From: Massilia sp. MS-15
Lineage (GTDB): Bacteria > Pseudomonadota > Gammaproteobacteria > Burkholderiales > Burkholderiaceae_D
Length of the DNA: 64,000 nucleotides
Assembly: GCF_020176695.1 (NCBI RefSeq)
Contig: NZ_JAIWIA010000007.1
Span: forward strand, 186,001-250,000
Direction: 5' to 3'
The notes under the pieces are model-generated. The model did no database searches. It was not told the origin of the DNA and saw only the letters and a list, made by a program, of their open reading frames with translations. Positions 7,777 to 16,911 of the stretch are shown piece by piece. Each line of letters starts with the position of its first letter. Position 1 is the stretch's first letter. The translations under genes and the position numbers were made by a program.

Positions 7777-9594
7777 ATGCGAACACGACCCTTACGCCTT
7801 GCCGCCGTCCTCGCCGCCGCCCTGGCCACGGCCGGACTGGCCGGTTGCCAGAGCGCCCCGCCTTCAAACACCTACGACAAGATCGCGGCCGAGCTACGCC
7901 AGGCCGCCGCCCAGCCGCTGCCGGCGGCGCCGATCGAAGGCGCCGTGGCCGACGCCCTGCTGCCACCCGCGCCGGCGCTGGCCAGCCAGCTGCCCAAGGC
8001 GCGCCAGGTACTCGAGGAACGCTTCAACGTGGCCTTCACCAACGTGCCGGCGCAGCAGTTCTTCAATTCGATCGTGGTCGGCACCCGCTACAACATCCTG
8101 GTCCACCCGCAGGTCAGCGGCACCATCAGCGCCAACCTGAAGGACGTCACGCTGGTCGAGGCGCTGGACGCGGTGCGCGAGATGTACGGCTACGATTACC
8201 AGATCGATGGCACCCGGATCAGCATCCGTCCGCTCACCATGCAGACCCGCATGTTCCACATCAACTACCTGGTCGGCAGCCGGCGTGGCAGCTCGAACCT
8301 GCGCGTGACCTCGACCTCGGTGTCCGATGCGGGCAACAACTACAACAACCCGAACAATCCGCAAGGCCAGCGTGGCCTGGCGCCGAACGCGCCCAATCAG
8401 GGCAACCCGGGCAACGGCAGCAACCAGTACGGCAACGGCGGCGTGCTGCTCGAGAGCACCGACGTCAACACCACCACCAACAACGACTTCTGGGGCGACC
8501 TGAAGAGCGCCATCGAAGCCCTGGTCGGCTCGAAGGAAGGTGGCCGCAGCGTGGTGGTGAGCCCGCATTCGGGCGTGCTGGTGGTGCGCGCCATGCCGGA
8601 CGAATTGCGCAGCGTCGACGCCTACCTGAAGGCGACCCAGATGTCGGTCGACCGCCAGGTGATCCTGGAAGCCAAGATCCTCGAGGTGGAGCTGAACGAC
8701 AGCTATCAGAGCGGCATCAACTGGGCCAGCTTCGCCTCGCTCAGGAGCTCGCACCCGAACCGGGTATCGGGCGGCTTCCTGCAGCCGGGCGCGGGCCTGG
8801 CGCCGCTGCCCTTCACGGGTGGCCAGCCGCCGCTGATCTCGAACGGCAACGGACTCGCGGCCAGCACCGGTTTCTCGCTGTCGAACGCGGCGAACGCGGC
8901 CGGCTCCTTGTTCGGCCTGGCCTTCCAGACGAATAACTTCGCCGCCCTGATTTCCTTCCTGGAGTCGCAGGGCACCGTGCACGTGCTGTCCAGCCCGCGC
9001 GTGGCGGCGATGAACAACCAGAAGGCGGTGCTGAAGATCGGCACCGACGAGTTCTTCGTCACCGGCGTCACCACCACCACCACCGCCAGCACGGCCGGCA
9101 ACACGACCACCCCGAGCGTGACCCTGCAGCCCTTCTTCTCCGGCGTGGTGCTGGACGTGACCCCGCAGATCGACGACAAGGGCAACATCCTGCTGCACGT
9201 GCATCCGTCGGTCAGCGAGGTCAGCACGATCACCAAGAACGTCGACCTCGGCTCGGCTGGCAACCTGACCCTGCCGCTGGCGGCGTCGTCGACCTCGGAA
9301 CTGGACAGCATCGTGCGCGGCCAGGACGGCCAGGTGGTCGCGATCGGCGGCCTGATGCGCCAGGCCAGTACCGACGACGTCAACCGCGTGCCGGGCCTAG
9401 GCCGGGTGAAGGTGCTGGGCGCGCTGTTCAGCAACAAGAACAAGGTCAACCAGAAGCGCGAGCTGGTGGTGCTGATCAAGCCCACCATCGTCGAAGGCGC
9501 CAGCAGCTGGAGCCGCGACCTGCTCGACGCCCGCGACCGGGTCGAGGGGCTCGATCCGCGCGCCCGCCGGCCGGCCGGGCAGGAGCGCCGGTAA
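7777..9594 (+). CDS. mshL: MSHA secretin MshL, lipoprotein-type
   Basis: A 605-residue outer-membrane secretin. The signal peptide ends in a lipobox LAGC (Cys24). An N-terminal secretin/TonB short domain lies around residues 80-150 (FNVAFTNVPAQQFFNSIVVG). A flexible Asn/Gly/Pro-rich linker spans about 185-225. The secretin core occupies roughly residues 290-585, with VDRQVILEAKILEVEL, the VLSSPRVAAMNNQKAVLKIG motif and the closing strand GLGRVKVLGALFSNKNK. It forms the pilus exit pore. The stop and the next start overlap as TAATG. Family length and order match MshL. Confidence 0.92.
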   Translation: MRTRPLRLAAVLAAALATAGLAGCQSAPPSNTYDKIAAELRQAAAQPLPAAPIEGAVADALLPPAPALASQLPKARQVLEERFNVAFTNVPAQQFFNSIVVGTRYNILVHPQVSGTISANLKDVTLVEALDAVREMYGYDYQIDGTRISIRPLTMQTRMFHINYLVGSRRGSSNLRVTSTSVSDAGNNYNNPNNPQGQRGLAPNAPNQGNPGNGSNQYGNGGVLLESTDVNTTTNNDFWGDLKSAIEALVGSKEGGRSVVVSPHSGVLVVRAMPDELRSVDAYLKATQMSVDRQVILEAKILEVELNDSYQSGINWASFASLRSSHPNRVSGGFLQPGAGLAPLPFTGGQPPLISNGNGLAASTGFSLSNAANAAGSLFGLAFQTNNFAALISFLESQGTVHVLSSPRVAAMNNQKAVLKIGTDEFFVTGVTTTTTASTAGNTTTPSVTLQPFFSGVVLDVTPQIDDKGNILLHVHPSVSEVSTITKNVDLGSAGNLTLPLAASSTSELDSIVRGQDGQVVAIGGLMRQASTDDVNRVPGLGRVKVLGALFSNKNKVNQKRELVVLIKPTIVEGASSWSRDLLDARDRVEGLDPRARRPAGQERR

Positions 9595-10490
9595 TGTACG
9601 CCGCCCACTTCGGCCTGCGTGAGTTGCCCTTCAGCATCACGCCCGACACCAGCTTCTTCTTCAGCAGCCCGCACGCGCGCGAAGCCCTGAACACGCTGCT
9701 GGTGGCGGCGCGCAACGGCGAAGGCTTCATCAAGATCACCGGCGAGGTCGGCACCGGCAAGACCCTGCTGTGCCGCAAGTTCATGGCCGCGCTGGGCGAG
9801 GACTTCGTCACCGCCTACCTGCCGAACCCTTACCTGGAACCGCGCACCCTGCTGCTGGCCCTGGCCGACGAGCTGGAAGTGGCCTACGAGCCCGAGCTGG
9901 ACCAGCACCGCCTGCTGAAGGGCATTACGGCCCGCCTGCTCGACCTGGCGCGTGCGCGCAAGCGCGTCCTGCTGTGCATCGACGAAGCGCAGGCCATGCC
10001 GGTCGAGACGCTCGAGGTGCTGCGCCTCCTGACCAACCTGGAAACGGAAAAGCGCAAGCTGCTGCAGATCGTCCTGTTCGGCCAGCCGGAGCTGGACCGC
10101 AAGCTGGGGCTGGAGGCGATCCGCCAGCTGGCCCAGCGCATCACCTTCCACTACACGCTCGGCCCCTTGAGCCGCGACGAGCTCGATTTCTACCTGGCGC
10201 ACCGGCTGCGCGTGGCCGGCTTTGGCGGCGCGCGCCTGTTCACGCCGCGCGCGGTGCGCAGGCTGTACGCGGCCAGCGGCGGCATCCCGCGCCTGATCAA
10301 CATCCTGGCGCACAAGGCGCTGATGTCCTGCTACGGCGAAGGCAAGCAGGAGGTGGGCGCGGCCCATGTCGCGGCGGCGGCGGGCGACACCCTCGCTGTG
10401 CGCAAGCGCCGCGTCTGGCCCTGGCTGGCCGTGGCCGGCGGCACATTCGCGGCGGCGGCCGCCGGACTTGCCTGGGCCTACGCGCGATGA
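9594..10490 (+). CDS. mshM: MSHA ATPase MshM (ExeA-like AAA)
   Basis: A 298-residue ExeA/GspA-type AAA ATPase. It opens with YAAHFGLRELPFSITPD, the signature of this family. Walker A GEVGTGKT is at residues 49-56, Walker B RVLLCIDEAQ around residues 123-132, and sensor residues follow in LFGQPELDRKL. A single transmembrane helix near the C-terminus (about residues 275-295) would anchor it to the inner membrane. The ExeA family helps insert secretins through the cell wall, which fits its place right after mshL. Confidence 0.9.
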   Translation: MYAAHFGLRELPFSITPDTSFFFSSPHAREALNTLLVAARNGEGFIKITGEVGTGKTLLCRKFMAALGEDFVTAYLPNPYLEPRTLLLALADELEVAYEPELDQHRLLKGITARLLDLARARKRVLLCIDEAQAMPVETLEVLRLLTNLETEKRKLLQIVLFGQPELDRKLGLEAIRQLAQRITFHYTLGPLSRDELDFYLAHRLRVAGFGGARLFTPRAVRRLYAASGGIPRLINILAHKALMSCYGEGKQEVGAAHVAAAAGDTLAVRKRRVWPWLAVAGGTFAAAAAGLAWAYAR

Positions 10491-11656
10491 GCCTGATTAA
10501 CAAGATGCTGCAAGACCTGGAAGCGCGCAACGCGGATGCGGCGGCCACGGTGCCGGCCGGGATCGACGCGCAGCGCGCGCGTCGCCCCCGCCTGCCGCTG
10601 CTGGCCGGCGCCGTGGCCGGCGGCGTACTGGTCATCGTGACGGCCACCGCCGTCTACCTGGCCCAGCGCGCCCAGGCGCCGGCCGCGCTGGCGGAGGCTG
10701 GCGCTCGCAAGGCACCGGCCGCGCCGGCACCGGCGCCGGCCCAGCCATCGCTGCCGATTCCGCAGGAAGCCATCGACCGCCTGGCCGAGATGGCCGCCGA
10801 ACAGCGCGTGGCGCAGAAGCAGGAGCAAAAACAGGAGCAGAAACAGGAGCAGGGGCGGGCGCAGGCGACAACGAAGGAGGACGGCGACACGCCGCTGGCG
10901 CGTGCGGCCGAACCGCCCGCGCCGCCCGCCAGGCGACACCGCGCCGCTTCGGCCGACGCAGCGCCGCCGGCTGGCACCGGGCGCGCGGCGCCGGCCGTGA
11001 CGGCGTCGGCGCCTGCGCAAGGGCGTGTCGCCAGCGCAGTCCCGGCCGCGCCGGCGCGCATGGCGCCGCCGGCAGCGGAACGCACGGGCGCCGCGCCGCA
11101 GCGGGCCGAGGGCGCCTACCGGCGCGCGCTGGCCCACCTGGGCGAGGGCCGCATCGTCGAGGCCACGGCCGAGCTGCGCGCGGCGCTGCAGGCCGATCCG
11201 CGCCATGACGGCGCGCGCCAGACCCTGGTCGGCCTGCTGGTCGAAGCCGGCCGCAAGGACGAGGCGATGCGCGAGCTGGAGCAAGCCCTGGCGCTCGACC
11301 CGCGCCAGCCGGCCATGGCGATGCTGCTGGCGCGCATGCAGATCGACAGCGGCGCGAGCGGCGTCGAGACCCTGCAGCGCAGCCTGCCGCACGCGATGGG
11401 CAATGGCGAATACCGGGCCTTCCTGGCCGGCGCGCTGGCGCGCGCGGGCCGCCAGCGCGAAGCGGCGACGCACTACGAGGCGGCGCTGCGCACGGCGCCG
11501 CAGAACGGGGTGTGGTGGATGGGCCTGGGCCTGGCGCTGCAGGGCGACCGGCGCGAACCCGAAGCCGCCGCCGCGTTCCAGAAAGCGCTCGACAGCGGCA
11601 GCCTGACGGCCCAGCTGCAGGACTTCGTGGCGGGCAAGCTCAGGCAGATGCGCTAG
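10487..11656 (+). CDS. mshN: MSHA biogenesis protein MshN, TPR protein
   Basis: A 389-residue protein starting SLINKMLQDLEAR, the conserved MshN N-terminus. A transmembrane helix spans about residues 32-55, followed by a long Ala/Pro-rich, charged linker with a short perfect-like QEQK repeat (about residues 108-122), and C-terminal TPR helices (about 205-380, e.g. AYRRALAHLGEGRIVEATAELRAALQADPRH). The ATG overlaps mshM. It ends the locus; the next gene is convergent 20 bp away. No mshE or mshG is in the window, so the motor ATPase and platform gene must lie upstream or elsewhere. Confidence 0.85.
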   Translation: MSLINKMLQDLEARNADAAATVPAGIDAQRARRPRLPLLAGAVAGGVLVIVTATAVYLAQRAQAPAALAEAGARKAPAAPAPAPAQPSLPIPQEAIDRLAEMAAEQRVAQKQEQKQEQKQEQGRAQATTKEDGDTPLARAAEPPAPPARRHRAASADAAPPAGTGRAAPAVTASAPAQGRVASAVPAAPARMAPPAAERTGAAPQRAEGAYRRALAHLGEGRIVEATAELRAALQADPRHDGARQTLVGLLVEAGRKDEAMRELEQALALDPRQPAMAMLLARMQIDSGASGVETLQRSLPHAMGNGEYRAFLAGALARAGRQREAATHYEAALRTAPQNGVWWMGLGLALQGDRREPEAAAAFQKALDSGSLTAQLQDFVAGKLRQMR

Positions 11657-11676
11657 GATCGGCGCCGCCGCCATTG

Positions 11677-12834
11677 TCAGAGGCGGCGCAGGCGCTCGAG
11701 TGCCGCTTCCAGCGTGGTGTCGGTCTTGGCAAAGCAGAAGCGCACGATGCCCGATTCGGTCGGCGCGCTGTGGAAAGCCGAGACCGGAATCGCGGCCACT
11801 CCGGCCTCGACCGTCAGCCACTGCGCGAACGCGGCCTCCGGCAAGCCGGAGATGGCGCCGTAGCGCACGCACTGGAAGTAGGTGCCGTCGGCCGGCAGGG
11901 GGTCGAAGCGCGTGCCGCCCAGGCCGGCGCGGAACAGGTCGCGCTTGCGCTGGTAGAAGGCGGGCAGGCCGAGATAGGGCGCCGGATCCGCCATGTAGGC
12001 CGCGAGCGCGTGCTGCATCGGCGCGTTCACGCAGAACACGTTGTACTGGTGGACCTTGCGGAATTCCGCCATCAGCGCGGCCGGCGCGGCCACGTAGCCG
12101 ACTTTCCAGCCGGTGACGTGGAAGGTCTTGCCGAAGCTCGATACCAGGAAGGCACGTTCGGCCAGCACCGGGTGGCGCGCCACCGAGGCGTGTTCGGCGC
12201 CGTCGAACACCATGTGCTCGTAGACCTCGTCCGACAGTACCAGGATCTGCGTGCCCGCCACGATCGCGGCCAGCGCATCGAGGTCGGCCGCGCGCAGGAT
12301 CGCCCCGGTCGGATTGTGCGGCGAGTTCACGACGATCATCCGGGTGCGTGGCGTGACCGCGGCCGCGACCCGGTCCCAGGGCACGCTGTAGCCATCGGCG
12401 CCGAGGCGCATCGCCACCGGCACCGTGACGCCGCCCGCCAGCGCCACCGCCGGCGCATAGCAGTCGTAGGCGGGCTCGATGATGATCACTTCCTCGCCCG
12501 GATGCACGCTGCACAGGATCGCCGACTGGATCGCCTGCGAGGCGCCGGCGGTCACGGTGATCTCGCCGTCCACGTCGTAGGCGCGGCCGTACAGGCGCGC
12601 CAGCTTGGCCCCGATGGCGGCGCGCAGCGCGGGCACACCAGCCATCGGCGGATACTGGTTGTGGCCGGCGCGCATGGCCTCGGTGACCAGTTCCACCAGG
12701 CGCGGATCAGGGTCGAAATCCGGAAAGCCCTGGCCGAGGTTGATCGCGCCGTGCGCGGCGGCGAGCTGGGACATCCGGGTGAAGACGGTGGTGCCGACGG
12801 CGGGCAGGCGGGTGCGCAGGGCAGGGGTGCTCAT
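11677..12834 (-). CDS. PLP-dependent methionine aminotransferase-like enzyme
   Basis: A 385-residue fold-type I aminotransferase of the YbdL/KAT class: INLGQGFPDF near residue 31, the NSPHNPTG motif around residue 169, Asp-Glu-Val-Tyr (SDEVYEH) and the PLP lysine in SSFGKTFHVTGWK (Lys236), with a closing Arg in GIVRFCF. The YbdL group prefers methionine and other hydrophobic or aromatic amino acids as amino donors; kynurenine aminotransferase is the alternative name. Its start is 7 bp from the stop of the PIN-domain gene upstream on the same strand, so the two are probably cotranscribed. Confidence 0.85.
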   Translation of the reverse strand: MSTPALRTRLPAVGTTVFTRMSQLAAAHGAINLGQGFPDFDPDPRLVELVTEAMRAGHNQYPPMAGVPALRAAIGAKLARLYGRAYDVDGEITVTAGASQAIQSAILCSVHPGEEVIIIEPAYDCYAPAVALAGGVTVPVAMRLGADGYSVPWDRVAAAVTPRTRMIVVNSPHNPTGAILRAADLDALAAIVAGTQILVLSDEVYEHMVFDGAEHASVARHPVLAERAFLVSSFGKTFHVTGWKVGYVAAPAALMAEFRKVHQYNVFCVNAPMQHALAAYMADPAPYLGLPAFYQRKRDLFRAGLGGTRFDPLPADGTYFQCVRYGAISGLPEAAFAQWLTVEAGVAAIPVSAFHSAPTESGIVRFCFAKTDTTLEAALERLRRL

Positions 12835-12841
12835 GGTGTCG

Positions 12842-13300
12842 TCAGGCTTGCGTGGGGGAAGCGGCGGCCTCGGCCTGGGCCTTCACCCAGGCTTCCGGCA
12901 GCATGATCTTGAACAGGCCTTCGCGGGCGGTGCGGCGGCCCAGCTTGAGCAGGGCCTTGTCCTTGGTGATCAGGACCGCGGCGCCGGCGTCGCGCGCCAG
13001 TTCCAGGAATTTCTGGTCGTCGCGGTCGGTGCAGACCGGCAGGCGCAGGTGCACGGCGTCGGGCGCGACCACCCGCAGCAGGGCGTCAAAGCGCTGCACG
13101 GCGTGGGCCCGGCTGTCCTCGTCGAGCGGCAGGTGCGGGTACTTGAGCACCGCCAGGTATTCGTCGCGGCAGTCGGCGCGGGTCACCGCCACGGCCTGGC
13201 CCGATTCCAGCGCGTCCACCAGCGACGCCCAGCGTGGATCGCGGAACACGAACAGGTCGAGGCAGACGTTGGTATCGATGACGATCGGTTTCATGGGCAT
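12842..13300 (-). CDS. PIN-domain protein, putative toxin family without visible antitoxin
   Basis: A 152-residue protein of the PIN nuclease fold. The first conserved acid is in VIDTNVCLDLF (residues 7-17), the second in TRADCRDEYLAVL, and the third in CTDRDDQKFLELA. These match the TIGR00305-type 'putative toxin component' PIN proteins, which would be Mg-dependent ribonucleases. ATG 13300 and ATG 13294 are both possible starts. No short antitoxin-like gene is beside it: downstream is the aminotransferase, upstream the divergent yaaA. It may therefore be a housekeeping or orphan PIN protein rather than half of a TA pair. Confidence 0.78.
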   Translation of the reverse strand: MPMKPIVIDTNVCLDLFVFRDPRWASLVDALESGQAVAVTRADCRDEYLAVLKYPHLPLDEDSRAHAVQRFDALLRVVAPDAVHLRLPVCTDRDDQKFLELARDAGAAVLITKDKALLKLGRRTAREGLFKIMLPEAWVKAQAEAAASPTQA

Positions 13301-13374
13301 GGGCAATGGTGGAAGGGAAAGGCGAGTATCATGATGGAAATTTTTATGTCTTCTTGCAAAAGCTGTCCACACCG

Positions 13375-14145
13375 ATGCTGATTGTCCTGTCGCCCGCCAA
13401 ATCCCTCGATCTCGACACACCCGCCACCACCAGCCACCATAGTACCCCGCAGTTCATCGAGCAGGCCGCCTTGCTGGTCGCGCTGCTGCGCGGCTATTCA
13501 CCGGCCGCGATCGCCGAGCTGATGGACCTGTCCGATCCGCTGGCCATGCTCAATGTGGCGCGCTATGCGCACTGGAGCGAGGACCACGCCGAGGCGCGCC
13601 AGGCGCTGATGTCCTTCAACGGGGACGTCTATGCCGGCCTCGACGCGCGCACGCTGGCGGCGGACGGGATCGCGTACCTGCAGCGCCACCTGCGCATCCT
13701 GTCCGGGCTGTACGGCCTGCTGCGCCCGCTCGACCGCATGCATCCCTACCGCCTCGAGATGGGCACGCGCCTGCCCAATCCGCGCGGCGCCAGCCTGTAT
13801 GCCTTCTGGGGCGAGGCGATCACGGAAGCGATCAAGGCGGAGCTGGGCAATACCGGGGCGCCCGCCCTGGTCAACCTGGCATCGGAAGAATACTTCAAGG
13901 CGGTCAAGCCGAAGCTGCTGGACGTGCCGGTGATCACGCCCGTGTTCGAGGACTGGAAGAACGGCAAATACAAGATCATCTCGTTCTTCGCCAAGCGCGC
14001 GCGCGGCCTGATGGCGCGCTACGCGGCGCAGCACGGCATTACCGAGCCGGAAGCCTTGAAGGCCTTCGATGCCGACGGCTATGCCTACGAGCCGGCGGCC
14101 TCCAGCGGGCAGCACTGGGTATTCCGGCGCCGCCTGCAGGACTGA
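13375..14145 (+). CDS. yaaA: Peroxide stress protein YaaA (DUF328)
   Basis: A 256-residue protein with full family length and the diagnostic start LIVLSPAKSLD and the middle motif LSGLYGLLRPLD (about residues 104-115), plus NLASEEYFKAV. YaaA lowers intracellular free iron damage under H2O2 stress and has a DNA-binding-like fold; it is usually OxyR-controlled in enterics. The start at 13375 was chosen over an upstream in-frame ATG because family members begin at LIVLSPAK. It is divergent from the PIN gene across 74 bp and convergent with bamD. Confidence 0.95.
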   Translation: MLIVLSPAKSLDLDTPATTSHHSTPQFIEQAALLVALLRGYSPAAIAELMDLSDPLAMLNVARYAHWSEDHAEARQALMSFNGDVYAGLDARTLAADGIAYLQRHLRILSGLYGLLRPLDRMHPYRLEMGTRLPNPRGASLYAFWGEAITEAIKAELGNTGAPALVNLASEEYFKAVKPKLLDVPVITPVFEDWKNGKYKIISFFAKRARGLMARYAAQHGITEPEALKAFDADGYAYEPAASSGQHWVFRRRLQD

Positions 14146-14160
14146 GGCGCCGGTACTTTC

Positions 14161-15000
14161 TTACTTCGCCGCGTCCGACGGCGACGGACGCGGCGCCGCC
14201 TTCGACCAGAACTGCCACCACGGCGCCTCGGCGCGCGCGTTCGGGTTCAGGAAACGGCTGTTCGGGTAGTTCAGGGTCAGCACGCGCTGGGTGTCGTCGC
14301 GCAGCACCGGCATGCCCAGTTTGTCGTAGGAGCGCATCATGATGAACAGCGCTTCCTCGCGCGCCGGGGCGTCCGTGTATTCCTGCACCGCGAGCTGGGC
14401 GCGGTTGGCCGCGGCCAGGTAGGCGCCGCGGCGGTAGTAATAGTTGGCGACGTGGACCTCGTACTGCGCCATCGCGTTCACCAGGTAGCTCATGCGCGCG
14501 ATCGCATCCGGCGCATATTTACTGTTCGGGAACTTGTCCACCAGGACCTTGAAGGCGGCGAAGGCTTCGCGCGTGGCTTTCGGGTCGCGTTCGGTCGGGT
14601 CCTGCGAATAGATGAAGCTCAGGAAGCCCAGCTGGTCGTTGAAGTTGATCAGGCCGCGCAGGTAGTACATGTAGTCCACCTGCGGATGGTTCGGGTGCAG
14701 CTTGATGAAACGCTCGACCGCGGCCAGCGCCTCGGCCTGGTCCTGGGCCTTGTAGTGGGCGTACGCAATTTCCATCTGCGCCTGGTTGGCATAGGTGCCG
14801 AACGGGTAGTTCGACTCCAGCCGCTCGAACAGCTTGATGGCCGACTCGTAGTGGCCGCCGTTCATTTCTTCGCGTGCCTCAGCGTATAATTTCTCCGCTG
14901 ACCAATTTTTGGTATCGTCGCTGCGTTCCGGCAGCATGCTGCAAGCGGACAGACCGACGAGGGCGCAAGCGGCGACCAACACAGACAATTTTTTTTGCAT
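14161..15000 (-). CDS. bamD: Outer-membrane assembly lipoprotein BamD
   Basis: A 279-residue lipoprotein: basic start QKKLSVLVAAC, lipobox LSAC (Cys20), then five TPR-like helices (for example WSAEKLYAEAREEMNGGHYE and SAIKLFERLESNYPFG). It is an essential part of the Bam complex that folds beta-barrel proteins in the outer membrane. The MQKK start at 15000 was preferred to an upstream in-frame ATG (15033), because it gives a proper lipoprotein signal. It is divergent from rluD, sharing a short promoter region; this pairing is common in proteobacteria. Confidence 0.95.
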   Translation of the reverse strand: MQKKLSVLVAACALVGLSACSMLPERSDDTKNWSAEKLYAEAREEMNGGHYESAIKLFERLESNYPFGTYANQAQMEIAYAHYKAQDQAEALAAVERFIKLHPNHPQVDYMYYLRGLINFNDQLGFLSFIYSQDPTERDPKATREAFAAFKVLVDKFPNSKYAPDAIARMSYLVNAMAQYEVHVANYYYRRGAYLAAANRAQLAVQEYTDAPAREEALFIMMRSYDKLGMPVLRDDTQRVLTLNYPNSRFLNPNARAEAPWWQFWSKAAPRPSPSDAAK

Positions 15001-15097
15001 AGCTCTTTGCAAGAAAGTTTTACCTAGATTCAACGAACGGCTGATTATAGCCGATGGGACTCACGTGATATTAACTCCTGCGCCGAATTCGGCGGAA

Positions 15098-16102
15098 ATG
15101 CCTTTGGATGCTGACCTGGACGACGAGGCCGGTTTCGAACTCCCCACTGGGCCGGACCTGTCTCCAATTACCCTCCAGCTCACCCCGGAGGTCTGCGGCC
15201 AGCGCCTCGACAAAGTGGTCGCCAGCCTGGTGCCGCAATTCTCGCGCAGCCGCCTGCAGCTGTGGTTCGAGGGCGGCTTCGTCACCGTGGACGGCAAGCC
15301 GGCGCGCGGCAAGGACACCGCCTACGGCGACGAAAGCGTGTGCATCGCCCCCCAGGCCGCGCCCGAGGACACGGCCTTCGCGCCGGAGCCGCTCGCGCTC
15401 GACATCGTGCACGAGGACGAGGACATCATCGTCATCAACAAGCCGGCCGGGCTGGTGGTCCACCCGGGCGCCGGCAACTGGTCGGGCACCCTGCTCAACG
15501 GCCTGCTGCACCATTGCCCGCAACTGGTGGGTGTGCCGCGCGCCGGCATCGTGCACCGCCTCGACAAGGATACGAGCGGCCTGATGGTGGTCGGCAAGAC
15601 CCTGGCCGCCCAGACCGACCTGGTGCGCCAGCTGCAGGCGCGCAGTGTCAAGCGCGAATACTTTGCCCTGGTGTGGGGCACGCCCCAGCTGTCGGGCACG
15701 GTCAATGCCTCGATGGGCCGCCATCCGCGCGACCGCGTCAAGATGGCGGTGTCTACCGGCATGTTCGGCAAGCCGGCGATCACCCACTACCAGCGCGTCG
15801 CCGAAGGCAGCCTGGACCGCCGCCCGGTGTCGCTGGTGCGCTGCAGCCTGGAGACTGGCCGCACCCACCAGATCCGCGTGCACATGCAGCACCTCGGCTT
15901 CGCGCTGGTGGGCGACGCGGTCTACGGCAAGCAGCACCTGGTGCCGGTGTTCCACCGCCAGGCGCTGCAGGCGCGCCGCCTCGGCCTGGTCCATCCGGGC
16001 ACCGGAGAGGCCTGCGAATGGACGGTGCCGCTGGCGCCGGACTTCGCCGAGCTCATCGCCAGGGCCGGCATCGCCGAGCCGGGCGACGACGGCGCGGCAT
16101 GA
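15098..16102 (+). CDS. rluD: 23S rRNA pseudouridine synthase RluD
   Basis: A 334-residue RluA-family enzyme. An S4-like RNA-binding domain covers about residues 25-90 (GQRLDKVVASLVPQFSRSRL). The catalytic domain holds the catalytic Asp in HRLDKDTSGLMVVGKT and the closing GRTHQIRVHMQHLG motif. It makes pseudouridines at 1911, 1915 and 1917 in helix 69 of 23S rRNA in the family. A GTG at 15065 in frame, with GGGA upstream, could extend it by 11 residues. Its stop overlaps the pgeF start (ATGA), the usual rluD-pgeF pairing. Confidence 0.95.
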   Translation: MPLDADLDDEAGFELPTGPDLSPITLQLTPEVCGQRLDKVVASLVPQFSRSRLQLWFEGGFVTVDGKPARGKDTAYGDESVCIAPQAAPEDTAFAPEPLALDIVHEDEDIIVINKPAGLVVHPGAGNWSGTLLNGLLHHCPQLVGVPRAGIVHRLDKDTSGLMVVGKTLAAQTDLVRQLQARSVKREYFALVWGTPQLSGTVNASMGRHPRDRVKMAVSTGMFGKPAITHYQRVAEGSLDRRPVSLVRCSLETGRTHQIRVHMQHLGFALVGDAVYGKQHLVPVFHRQALQARRLGLVHPGTGEACEWTVPLAPDFAELIARAGIAEPGDDGAA

Positions 16103-16878
16103 TGCTGGAAGACGCACTGGTCCGGCCCGACTGGCCCGACCTGCCCGCCACCGTGGGTGCGCTGGCGACCAGCCGCGGCGGCGGCGTCAGCACGGGACCC
16201 TACGACGACGGCAAGGGTGGCGGGGGGCTGAATCTGGGCCTGCATTGCGGCGACGATCCGCAGGCGGTGCAGGCCAACCGCGCGCGCCTGCAGGCCCTGC
16301 TGCCGGGGCGCCCGGCCTGGATCGCCCAGGTGCACGGCGCCGAGGTGGTCGACGCCGTCACGGTCGGCCCTGGCCAGCCGGTACGGACCGGCGACGCCAG
16401 TATCGCGGCCGCGCCCGGCCTCGTATGCGCGATCCTCACCGCCGACTGCCTGCCCGTGCTGTTCGCCAGCCTGGACGGCAAGGTGGTGGGCGCAGCCCAT
16501 GCCGGCTGGCGCGGGCTGGCCGGGGGCGTGCTGGGCGCCACGGTGCGCGCGATGCGCACGGCGGGCGCGGATGAAATCACGGCCTGGCTGGGGCCGGCGA
16601 TTGGGCCACAGGCCTTCGAGGTCGGCCCGGAGGTGCGCGCCGCCTTCCTGGCGGCCTTGCCCGGAGCCGAGACGGAAGCGGCTTTCCGGCCGGTTTTTGA
16701 CCAACCGGTAAAATTCCTGGCCGATATCTATGCACTGGCGCGGCGGATGCTGGCGCACGAGGGCATCACCCGCGTGCACGGCGGCGGCCTGTGCACGGTT
16801 TCCGCGCCGCAGCGCTTCTATTCCTACCGGCGCGACCGGGTCACCGGCCGCCAGGGCAGCCTGATCTGGATCAAGTAA
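16099..16878 (+). CDS. pgeF: Purine nucleoside phosphorylase/peptidoglycan editing factor PgeF (YfiH)
   Basis: A 259-residue member of the YfiH/laccase-domain family with full length. Metal-site motifs are visible: WIAQVHGAEVVD (His), LTADCLPVLF (Cys) and GAAHAGWRGLAGG (His). Older annotation calls these polyphenol oxidases; later work describes a Zn-dependent purine nucleosidase/phosphorylase activity and a role in correcting peptidoglycan precursors. It is translationally coupled to rluD by ATGA; a second ATG follows directly. Confidence 0.93.
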   Translation: MMLEDALVRPDWPDLPATVGALATSRGGGVSTGPYDDGKGGGGLNLGLHCGDDPQAVQANRARLQALLPGRPAWIAQVHGAEVVDAVTVGPGQPVRTGDASIAAAPGLVCAILTADCLPVLFASLDGKVVGAAHAGWRGLAGGVLGATVRAMRTAGADEITAWLGPAIGPQAFEVGPEVRAAFLAALPGAETEAAFRPVFDQPVKFLADIYALARRMLAHEGITRVHGGGLCTVSAPQRFYSYRRDRVTGRQGSLIWIK

Positions 16879-16911
16879 GCGATCAAGTAAGCGATGCGCT
16901 CGTCGGCATGC

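Noticed and set aside
13306-13374. Longer N-terminus for YaaA
   Set aside because: The extra residues (VEGKGEYHDGNFYVF..) are not part of the conserved family start LIVLSPAK.
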